Below, one piece after another: positions 57,023-64,000 of a DNA stretch of 64,000 nt. The DNA comes from JABDKH01 sp963768565 (GTDB lineage: Bacteria; Bacteroidota; Rhodothermia; Rhodothermales; JABDKH01). The notes under the pieces are model-generated. The model had not been told where the DNA came from, did not search any database, and was given only the letters and a program-made list of their open reading frames with translations. The position numbers were made by a program, and so were the translations under genes. The first letter of the stretch is position 1; every line of letters starts with the position of its first letter. The stretch spans positions 1 to 64,000 of the forward strand of contig CAVYIO010000022.1 in assembly GCA_963768565.1 (NCBI GenBank), written 5' to 3'.

Positions 57023-58303
57023 CTAGATCGAGTCTTCAGTCGGGCTGACTACGACGGTTGAGAAGTTGTCTGCTGGTAATACCTTTTGCGCGAGGTGCTG
57101 GATGTCGTCCGGCGTTACCGATTCGATCTCAACCATCACTTCGTCAAGTGTCGAGTAGCGTTGGTAGAACAGCTCCTGTCTACCCAGTCGCATCATTCGA
57201 TTACTCATTCCTTCGAGGCCGAGCATGATGGAGCCCTTTACCTGGCTCTTGGCCTGTGACAGCGTTCTCGCGCTTACGTGAGTCTGCGAAAGCCGATCAA
57301 TCTCGCGCAAAATCAACTTCTTGGCACGGTCGATTTTTGACGAGTCGGTTCCCATGTAGATGCCGAAGTCACCCGAGTCGGAGTGAATATTGAGAAACGA
57401 ATAGATCTGGTAGCAATAGCCGTACTTCTCGCGGATGTTCTGATTGAGTCGGCTCGACATACCGCCTCCGAGAATCGTATTCAGTACCACGAGCGCCGAG
57501 CGTCCTGGATCGCGTGCCCCCAGACTTCGGGTTCCCATGACCAGGTGCGCCTGAGAGATGGGACGTTCAACCATGGACTCGGTCGGGACATAGGCAACAA
57601 CCTTCTTTCGCCGTACCGGACGACGAGATCTTCGGGAGCCTGAGAACGCCTTTTGAACGAGTCGAACAACGCGTGAATGCTCAGCGTTGCCGGCGACCGC
57701 GACAACAATTCGATTGGGGCTGTAGTTTCGATCTACGAAGTCTCGCAGATCCTGGCGACCAATTCGCTTGACGGACTTCGGAGTCCCGATTACCGGGCGG
57801 GAAAGTGGATGGCCGTCGTATATCGCAGCCTCGAAGTGGTCAAAGATGATGTCCTCCGGAGTGTCGTCATACATCTTCATCTCCTCGAGCACGACATCCT
57901 TCTCCTTGACGAGTTCCGTTGCCGGAAAGCTGGGCCTCAGTACGAGGTCACAGATGGTGTCAATGGACCGATCGAGATGTTCGTCCAACGCCCGTGCGAA
58001 GAAGCACGTGTACTCCTTGCCGGTGAAGGCATTCAGATAACCGCCGACGGATTCGAGACGCTGAGCAATATGATGTGTTCTGCGTCGAGTCGTGCCCTTG
58101 AACACCATGTGCTCAATCAGGTGGCTGATCCCGCGAGCACGGGCCGGTTCATCCCGACTACCCGTGAAGACCCAGACGCCAACCGAAATGGAGCGTACGG
58201 AGGGAATCATCTCCGTGACTACGCGAACTCCGTTAGGAAGTATCGTACGCGTAAATGAGGCGCGGTCTTCGGCTATCGCGCGTCGCCTGTTACCGCTCAT
58301 CAC
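57023..58303 (-). CDS. M16-family zinc metallopeptidase (mitochondrial-processing-peptidase-like)
   Basis: A 426-residue peptidase with the inverted zinc motif HLIEH in ARGISHLIEHMVFKGT and the second Glu further on (YTCFFARALDEHLDRSID...KEKDVVLEEMKMYDD). The C-terminal half (VMGTRSLGARDPGRSALVVLNTILGGGMSSRLNQ) is the inactive M16 repeat. Located immediately downstream of pnp, as in many bacteria where a PqqL/YmxG-type peptidase follows pnp. Cytoplasmic, by lack of a signal peptide. ATG 58300 is an equally possible start. Confidence 0.92.
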   Translation of the reverse strand: MMSGNRRRAIAEDRASFTRTILPNGVRVVTEMIPSVRSISVGVWVFTGSRDEPARARGISHLIEHMVFKGTTRRRTHHIAQRLESVGGYLNAFTGKEYTCFFARALDEHLDRSIDTICDLVLRPSFPATELVKEKDVVLEEMKMYDDTPEDIIFDHFEAAIYDGHPLSRPVIGTPKSVKRIGRQDLRDFVDRNYSPNRIVVAVAGNAEHSRVVRLVQKAFSGSRRSRRPVRRKKVVAYVPTESMVERPISQAHLVMGTRSLGARDPGRSALVVLNTILGGGMSSRLNQNIREKYGYCYQIYSFLNIHSDSGDFGIYMGTDSSKIDRAKKLILREIDRLSQTHVSARTLSQAKSQVKGSIMLGLEGMSNRMMRLGRQELFYQRYSTLDEVMVEIESVTPDDIQHLAQKVLPADNFSTVVVSPTEDSI

Positions 58304-58361
58304 TCAGACCTGACTCCCGCAAGCATCGGGGCGGACACCGCCGCCCCTTACGCCGAACGGA

Positions 58362-60643
58362 TCAGTTGCGATTACCTCCGCCACGGTTGTCACGTCGGCC
58401 ACGACCTCCGCCGCCACCACCACCACCGCGACGCTCACCATTTCGCCACCGCCGCCACCACTTCGCTGTGGACGCTGCTCGCGCTCCTCATAGCCTTCAG
58501 GCTTCTCAAGAAAAGGCTTGCGGCTAAGTCGCAATTTGCCGTCATCTCGAACCTCAACCAGCCTCACGGTCACCTCGTCTCCAACGGCGAGGTAATCCTC
58601 GACATTGTCAACGAATCCGTAATCAAGTTCGGAGATATGCAGCAGTCCCTCCTTCCCCGGAGCAATCTCGACGATGGCGCCGAAGCTCTGGATGTTGCGC
58701 ACGGTCCCGACGTAGTCCTGACCGGCCTCCGGTGTGGATGCTATGCTGCGGATGATGTTGATGGCCTTGTCGGCATCTTCGCTGTTCGTCGCGGCCACCG
58801 TCACGTAGCCGAGTCCGTCGCGTTCCTCGATCTCGATGATCGTATTGGTATCTCGCTGCAATCCCTGAATGATCTTACCACCGGGCCCGATCACGGCGCC
58901 GATGTAGTCGGTGTCAATCGTGAACTGCGTCAACCGCGGTGCGTGCGGCGACAGGTCCGTTCTGGCTTCCGGCAGTGTCTCCAGCATCCGCTCCATGATG
59001 TGGTCACGACCTTCGCGCGCCTGAAGCAGTGCGTTCCGCATGATGTCTCGCGACAGACCATCGATCTTGATGTCCATCTGGCATGCGGTTACTCCGTCGC
59101 GAGTGCCCGTGACCTTGAAGTCCATATCACCCAGATGATCTTCTGTGCCAAGTATGTCACTGAGGATCACCGTGCGATTCCCATCCGAGATAAGACCCAT
59201 GGCGATACCGGAGACGGGCTTGCGAATCGGGATGCCTCCGTCCATCATTGCAAGAGTACCGGCACAAACGGAAGCCATCGAGGATGAACCGTTTGACTCC
59301 AGGACGTCTGCGTTGAGACGTACGGTATACGGAAACTCCTCTACACTCGGCATCTGGCGCGATAGAGCTCTTTCCGCCAGGATTCCGTGGCCGATCTCGC
59401 GTCTCGTCGAGCCGCGAAGGAACTTCGCCTCGCCCGTGCAGAACGGCGGGAAGTTATAGTGGAGATAGAAACGCTTGTCGGTCTCGTCAAACACCTGATC
59501 GACCGGCTGCACGTCCTTCTTGGTTCCAAGCGTAACCGACGCCAGAACCTGCGTTTCTCCACGCGTGAAGATCGCTGAGCCATGTACGCGAGGGAGATAT
59601 CCAACCTCCGACCAGATGTCACGAACCTCCGTGAGGCCTCTTCCGTCGATCCGGCGCTGGTCGCTGAGAATCATCTCACGCATCACTTCCTTTTCTACCG
59701 CGCCAACAGCCTGTTTGATATGCTTCGCCGTGAAGCCGTCCTCAGTTGCATCGGCGCGAGAAGTCCCCGCCTCAGGATCTTCGGCACCGAGAAGTTGATC
59801 CAGGGTCCAATCCTTGATTTCTGATATCCCACCGTAGAATTCATCCTTGCTGTAAGGACGACGAATGTGCTCGTTGATGCGTTGTGCGACGAGGTCACGA
59901 ACGCGATCAACCAGGGTAGCAGGAACAGCCACTGATGTGTACTCGAGTGGCTTCGGCACACCGGCCTCCTGAACCAGTTCCTCCTGCGCCACGCAGAGTA
60001 GACGAATAGCGTCGTGCGCAACATCGAGCGCCTCGAGGACGTCGTCCTCCGACACTTCGTTCATCTCGCCCTCGACCATCACGATCGCGTCCTTGCGTCC
60101 TGCGACTATAAGGTTGAAGTCGCTCTCTGCCAGTTCGGATATGGTCGGATTGATGATGAACCGGTCGCTAACTCGGCCAACACGCACCTCTGCGATTGGC
60201 CCCTTGAATGGCGCACCGGTTAACATCAGAGCTGCAGACGCGGCCAGGCCCGCAAGAACATCAGCGTCATTCTCATCATCCGCCGAAATCACGTAGCAGA
60301 TGATCTGGACTTCGTTGAAGAAGCCCTCAGGGAACAGCGGCCGGATGGCTCGATCGACAAGTCTAGAGGTCAGCACCTCTTTGTCGGACGGCCGTCCTTC
60401 CCGCTTGATAAAGCCGCCGGGTATCTTACCTGCGGACGAAAATTTCTCTCTGTAGTCCACCGTCAACGGGAAGAAATTCTGTCCTTCCCTCACGTAGTCC
60501 GTAGCCACGGCGGTGCAGAGCACCATGGTATCACCAAGGCGTGCTACGACGGCGCCTCCGGCCTGCCTTGCAAGGCGTCCGGTCTCAAGGGAAATCACTT
60601 TCCCCGGTGCAAATTCAACTTGTTTCAGTGTTGCTTTCGACAT
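58362..60643 (-). CDS. pnp: Polyribonucleotide nucleotidyltransferase (PNPase; tail frame ambiguous)
   Basis: About 760 residues: two RNase PH domains (LETGRLARQAGGAVVARLGDTMVL; HGSAIFTRGETQVLASVTLG), a KH domain (IGAVIGPGGKIIQGLQ) and an S1 domain (VGTVRNIQSFGAIVEIAPGKEGLLHISEL). ATG 60643 has AGGAG seven bases upstream and gives the family N-terminus MSKATLKQVEF. Read directly, the tail runs into Val/Ala-rich sequence and stops at 58304. Inserting one missing base near 58445 gives instead an Arg-Gly tail (NGERRGGGGGGGRGRRDNRG) ending at 58362, which I think is correct. Degrades mRNA 3' to 5' with phosphate. Confidence 0.93.
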
Positions 60644-60754
60644 TTCTACTCCTCTTCCAATCAGTTCATTTCGGTCGAATGTTGACCCCGGGTGCGGCAA
60701 TCCTGGAGCTTGTGAGTCTCCCGGAAGCCAGACGCGCTGTCTCTATCGACGCAT

Positions 60755-60785
60755 AAAACGACGGCACCCCGGGAATGAGGTGCCG
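60755..60785 (-). terminator. Hairpin plus T-run between rpsO and pnp
   Basis: On the minus strand, arms CGGCACC and GGTGCCG (60762-60785; 10 bases each with one mismatch if extended) are followed by TCGTTTT. It starts ten bases after the rpsO stop. It probably acts as a partial terminator or mRNA 3'-end stabiliser, separating rpsO and pnp expression as in other bacteria. Confidence 0.6.
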
Positions 60786-60794
60786 ACGCAGAAT

Positions 60795-61061
60795 CTACTT
60801 TCGTATTCCAAGCTGCTCAATAATCGTTCGGTACCTGGATATGTCTCTGTCCATCAGGTAGTTGAGCAACCGGCGCCTCTTACCGACGAGCTTAAGCAAG
60901 CCGCGGCGTGTCGAGTGATCTTTGGGATGGCGCTGAAGATGCTCTGTAAGAGCCTTGATCCGCTCGGAAAAGATGGCAATCTGGACCTCCGCCGAACCGG
61001 TGTCCGTTTCACTCTTGCCAAAGGAGCCAACAAGCTCCAGTTTTCCTTCTTTCGTTATCAC
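60795..61061 (-). CDS. rpsO: 30S ribosomal protein S15
   Basis: The usual 88-residue length. Landmarks are GKSETDTGSAEVQIAIFSERI, LTEHLQRHPKDHSTRRGLLKLVG and RRRLLNYLMDRD. It binds 16S rRNA helices 20-22 early in 30S assembly. The start is GTG, with AGAGG nine bases upstream. Located between ribF and pnp as in most bacteria. Confidence 0.97.
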   Translation of the reverse strand: MITKEGKLELVGSFGKSETDTGSAEVQIAIFSERIKALTEHLQRHPKDHSTRRGLLKLVGKRRRLLNYLMDRDISRYRTIIEQLGIRK

Positions 61062-61065
61062 GTGA

Positions 61066-61098
61066 GATTATCCTCTTTAGATTGATACCATGCTAAAG
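61066..61098 (-). promoter_or_regulatory. rpsO leader hairpin next to the Shine-Dalgarno site
   Basis: On the minus strand, CTTTAG (61093-61098) and CTAAAG (61075-61080) can pair across a 12-base loop; the second arm runs directly into the AAAGAGG ribosome-binding site. S15 often represses its own translation by binding leader structures that differ between phyla. This hairpin is a candidate for such control, by position only. Confidence 0.4.
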
Positions 61099-61150
61099 AA
61101 GACAACGCACCGGGTATTTTCCGGAGCGTATGCCTGCTCGGCGTAATTTT

Positions 61151-62089
61151 TTAAGATACGCTGGTAAGTGCCCGCCTGCAACGCAACTCATCCTCCTTTA
61201 GTTGCTCCTTCAGGGATTCCATGCCGTCGAATTTGCGCTCATCACGAATTCTTTCGACGAATTCTACTTGAAGGGATTGGCCGTATAGTGTCCGGTCCAT
61301 GTCGAACACGTGAACCTCCAGCCTCATACCGGCTCCGTCGAACGTCGGCCTGAAGCCAATATTCATCATCGCGTCGAACGGAGTGGCCGAGTCCTCGATG
61401 ATCACCCTGACGGCGTACACGCCCCGCTGAGGAACCAGCTTTCGCCGATTGCCCAGGGAGATGTTGGCCGTCGGGAACCCGATAAGGCGCCCTCGCCCGT
61501 CGCCCTTGACGACCTCCCCTGAGACGGAGTATGGCCTCCCCAGCAGCAGAGCCGCGCCTTCCACGTCTCCATCCATATGGAGCATCTGACGGATTGCGGA
61601 CGAGGAGATCGGTGTGTGGTCCGTCATTCGCGCCGACAGTTCGATCACGGAGAATCCGAGGTCTTCCGCCAGCGTCCGGAGAAGTGCGATGTCTCCTTTA
61701 CGACCCTTGCCAAACCCATGATCGTATCCGATCACCAGCTCACGCATTCCGATCCGCTCGCAAAGGACGTCCTTAACAAACTGTTCCGGAGATAGCCTCG
61801 CAAATTCATCGTCGAACGGGATCACCACAACTCGATCGAGTCCGGTCTGCCGGATCAATTCGATGCGCTCGTTCAGGGTCGTCAGAAGCGGCACAATATC
61901 ACCCGACACAATCTCCCTCGGGTGCGGATTGAAGGTCACGAGCGTGCTGAAACCCGAGACGGCAGACGACCGATCAAGAACACGGTCAAGAATCGACCTG
62001 TGTCCCAGATGGATGCCATCGAACACACCGATCGTTACAACTCCGTGTTTCTCGAGCTGCACATTCCGCGGGAAGTGTTCAACTCGCAT
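61151..62089 (-). CDS. ribF: Bifunctional riboflavin kinase / FAD synthetase
   Basis: A 312-residue enzyme. The N-terminal nucleotidyltransferase domain has TIGVFDGIHLGHRSIL and VTFNPHPRE; the ISSSAIRQML stretch ends it. The C-terminal kinase has GRGRLIGFPTANISL and the catalytic NIGFRPTF. Converts riboflavin to FMN and FAD. Its ATG overlaps the truB stop by 11 bases. FMN and FAD are needed by the many flavoproteins of this window. Confidence 0.95.
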   Translation of the reverse strand: MRVEHFPRNVQLEKHGVVTIGVFDGIHLGHRSILDRVLDRSSAVSGFSTLVTFNPHPREIVSGDIVPLLTTLNERIELIRQTGLDRVVVIPFDDEFARLSPEQFVKDVLCERIGMRELVIGYDHGFGKGRKGDIALLRTLAEDLGFSVIELSARMTDHTPISSSAIRQMLHMDGDVEGAALLLGRPYSVSGEVVKGDGRGRLIGFPTANISLGNRRKLVPQRGVYAVRVIIEDSATPFDAMMNIGFRPTFDGAGMRLEVHVFDMDRTLYGQSLQVEFVERIRDERKFDGMESLKEQLKEDELRCRRALTSVS

Positions 62090-62867
62090 GGTCTCTGCTC
62101 CTGGTCAAATCCCGGGGCGGATCGTCGCCGGCATAGTCTGAAAGATCTTGCACGGTCAGGGCATCCGAAGCACAATAGTCGCCGATACGATCTCGGTGCA
62201 GCCGAATCAGATGGGCCCCCACCCCGAGCTGCTCGCCCAGGTCGTGTGCCAGCGCACGGACATAAGTCCCTTTGGAGCACGACATCCGAAAGTCGACATC
62301 GTCGCCGCGCTTGCCCGCAATATCAAAAGAATGGATCGTGACCACTCTGGGCGGACCGCTTCGGAGGTCGCCTTTCCGCGCTCGCTCATACAGGGGCTTC
62401 CCGTCCACCCTGACGGCCGAATATGGCGGCGTTTGCTGGATGATTTCACCAACGAAGCTGGTAGTGACAGCCCGGATCGCGTCGATCGTAACGTGATCGG
62501 CCTCGACGACGCGGTCGACCGGCGAGTCTGCGTCGAACGAGGCGGTCGTTTCTCCGAGTCGAATGGTACCGGAGTACTCCTTTGCCATCTCAAGAAAGAA
62601 CCGCGACAACTTCGTTGATCGACCGGTCATGCAGACAAGCAGTCCCGTGGCCATTGGATCCAGGGTACCCGCGTGACCGACCTTGCGTGTTCGGGCGATG
62701 CGACGGAGCAGTCGAACGACATCGAACGACGTCCAGCCACCCGGCTTGTCGACAAGAACGACGGCATCCGAGAGATCCGTACCGCGATTCAATCGGTCGA
62801 TAACGGTTGAAACCAGGTTCAGAGCCTCGCCGGACAACTTGCCGGGTGCCGTATTTCGCAGGCTCAT
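62079..62867 (-). CDS. truB: tRNA pseudouridine-55 synthase
   Basis: A 262-residue enzyme making pseudouridine 55 in the T-loop of tRNAs. The active Asp is in GHAGTLDPMATGLLV; other family blocks are DKPGGWTSFDVV, YSGTIRLGETTASFDADSP, QTPPYSAVRVDGKPLYERAR and CSKGTYVRALAHDLG. ATG 62867 is four bases after the rbfA stop and is preferred to the much longer open frame reaching 63014, which only shadows rbfA. Confidence 0.95.
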   Translation of the reverse strand: MSLRNTAPGKLSGEALNLVSTVIDRLNRGTDLSDAVVLVDKPGGWTSFDVVRLLRRIARTRKVGHAGTLDPMATGLLVCMTGRSTKLSRFFLEMAKEYSGTIRLGETTASFDADSPVDRVVEADHVTIDAIRAVTTSFVGEIIQQTPPYSAVRVDGKPLYERARKGDLRSGPPRVVTIHSFDIAGKRGDDVDFRMSCSKGTYVRALAHDLGEQLGVGAHLIRLHRDRIGDYCASDALTVQDLSDYAGDDPPRDLTRSRDHAS

Positions 62868-62871
62868 GCGA

Positions 62872-63246
62872 CTAGCTGTCTTCTCCGCGAGATTTGCGCT
62901 CAGCCCGGATCTTGTCGAACAGGCCCTCGATGCGCTGAACTGTCTGCTGCGTTTCGTCCAGGAAGAACTTGAGTTCGGGGATCTTCCGCACCTGATGTCT
63001 GATGCGCCGGGCAAGCGCGATTCGTACCTGCGGGGTTAGTTCTTCCAGGTGGCGAAACGTTGCACGTCGCTCTTCCTCGGATGTACCCAGTACACTGAAG
63101 TGGATGTATGCGATGGACAGGTCTTTCGTAACCCGAGCTCCGGTGATCGTCACCATCGGCCCTATCTGTTCCGAGAATGACGAATTGAGAAGGTCTGCAA
63201 CCTCCTTCTGTATCAATCGAGCCACGCGTTCGGTCCGAACACTCAT
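62872..63246 (-). CDS. rbfA: Ribosome-binding factor A
   Basis: A 124-residue KH-like 30S maturation factor. RTERVARLIQKEVADLL, VTKDLSIAYIHFSVLGT and RRIRHQVRKIPELKFFLDE match the family. GGAG lies seven bases before the ATG. Standard infB-rbfA-truB order. Confidence 0.95.
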   Translation of the reverse strand: MSVRTERVARLIQKEVADLLNSSFSEQIGPMVTITGARVTKDLSIAYIHFSVLGTSEEERRATFRHLEELTPQVRIALARRIRHQVRKIPELKFFLDETQQTVQRIEGLFDKIRAERKSRGEDS

Positions 63247-63291
63247 CCTGCTCCACCAGTTTCGCCAAATGGAATGGCGCGGTCTTGTTGC

Positions 63292-64000
63292 CTAGGCCTC
63301 GAGTTTCCGAGCCGTCTCGATGATCTCATAGGCCTCGAACTGGTCACCGACCTTGATGTCGTCGTAGTTCTCCATACCGATGCCGCACTCGAAACCGCTC
63401 TGCACTTCACGAACGTCGTCTTTGAACCGTTTCAGTGAAGAAAGCGTGTTTTCATATATGACCACTCCGTCACGGATCAGTCGAACACGATCGCTCCTCT
63501 TGATCTTCCCGTCAGTCACAAGGCAACCGGCGACCGTACCCACTTTCGGTACCTTGAACGTCTCGCGGACCTCTGCATTTCCGAGCGTCTTCTCACTCTT
63601 CTCGGGTGAAAGCAGCCCCTCGAGCGCGTCCCGGACGTTCGAAATCGCATCGTAGATGATGGAGTACGTACGGATGTCAATCTCCTCGCGCTCGGCCAGC
63701 AGGCGCGCGGTCGGCATGGGTCGCACCTGGAAGCCGATGACGACGGCGTCGGAAGCGGAGGCGAGCATCACGTCACTCTCCGTAATGGCTCCAACGCCCG
63801 TGTGAATAATATTGACAGCAACCTCCTCGGTCGACAACTTGAGGAGGGAGTCAGACAGAGCCTCCACCGATCCGCCTACGTCTGCCTTTACGATGAGGTT
63901 GAGCTCCTGGAAATCACCGAGCGCCAGGCGCCTGCCGATCTCATCCAGCGTGATGTGCTTCCGCTGGCGCAGCGACTGCTCACGTTGAATCTGATGCCGC
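63292..64000 (-). CDS. infB: Translation initiation factor IF-2, C-terminal part
   Basis: Partial: about 235 residues of the C-terminal domains; the rest lies beyond the window end. Visible landmarks are LNLIVKADVGGSVEALSDSL, VGAITESDVMLASASDAVVIGF, EGLLSPEKSEKTLGNAEVRE and ECGIGMENYDDIKVGDQFEAYE. These form domains that place initiator tRNA on the 30S subunit. Followed 45 bases later by rbfA. Confidence 0.96.
   Translation of the reverse strand, partial: RHQIQREQSLRQRKHITLDEIGRRLALGDFQELNLIVKADVGGSVEALSDSLLKLSTEEVAVNIIHTGVGAITESDVMLASASDAVVIGFQVRPMPTARLLAEREEIDIRTYSIIYDAISNVRDALEGLLSPEKSEKTLGNAEVRETFKVPKVGTVAGCLVTDGKIKRSDRVRLIRDGVVIYENTLSSLKRFKDDVREVQSGFECGIGMENYDDIKVGDQFEAYEIIETARKLEA

Noticed and set aside
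1..64000. tRNA, rRNA and riboswitch genes
   Set aside because: I looked through intergenic gaps by eye and saw no cloverleaf, rRNA block or known riboswitch core; a covariance-model scan would be needed to exclude small RNAs.

Overview
The window looks like chromosomal sequence from a GC-rich, Gram-negative member of the Bacteroidota/Rhodothermota line, with Rhodothermales as my best guess. Pointers are a TonB-dependent receptor with an N-terminal carboxypeptidase-regulatory-like domain, a two-component sensor with a beta-propeller and Y_Y_Y sensory part, a subtilase with FG-GAP-like repeats and a C-terminal secretion-type domain, a HisB with an extra N-terminal domain, and frequent ATGA gene overlaps. 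I found no tRNA, rRNA, CRISPR array, insertion sequence or prophage.

Layout. 1-4049 (+): group 3b-type [NiFe] hydrogenase operon (end of beta subunit, cNMP-domain protein, gamma, delta, alpha, maturation protease). 4167-5387 (+): threonine synthase. 5457-14037 (-): outer-membrane and lipid-type block: TonB receptor, then a tight four-gene operon (sulfotransferase, steroid 5-alpha-reductase homologue, LolA-like periplasmic protein, PYROXD2/phytoene-desaturase-like flavoprotein), then an outer-membrane protein. 14188-22779 (-): a giant sensor kinase ending in a nucleotide cyclase, followed by a geranylgeranyl-reductase-like flavoprotein, a cNMP-binding protein and a GltD-like Fe-S oxidoreductase. 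23130-28817: large lipoprotein, Ser/Thr kinase with TPRs, tyrosine recombinase. 28895-34052 (-): histidine operon G-D-B-H-F-IE, with no hisC or hisA. 34132-36837 (-): copper ATPase and chaperone. 36913-40237: MalK-type ATPase (-), divergent LacI regulator and purC (+). 40244-53695 (-): nitrilase-family protein, MoaE, MoaD, LolC/E-like permease, membrane glycosyltransferase-methyltransferase fusion, RsbW-like kinase, subtilase, glycosyltransferase, Xaa-Pro peptidase, guaB. 53741-64000 (-): rluB, scpB, scpA, epimerase, M16 peptidase, pnp, rpsO, ribF, truB, rbfA, infB (partial), which is the classical infB-to-pnp translation/RNA-decay cluster extended downstream.

Two things stand out. First, the cyclase-bearing sensor lies directly upstream of a redox operon that includes a protein with an intact cyclic-nucleotide pocket, which suggests a local second-messenger circuit. 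Second, the sulfotransferase / 5-alpha-reductase / LolA-like / flavoprotein operon beside a TonB receptor looks like an undescribed pathway for modifying and moving a hydrophobic molecule.

Quality warning. At least seventeen single-base frame breaks interrupt otherwise intact conserved genes, including guaB, hisG, copA and pnp. About fourteen are +1 and can be restored by removing one base beside a CpG. I treat them as probable sequencing or assembly indels and give each broken gene as one feature with the break position.
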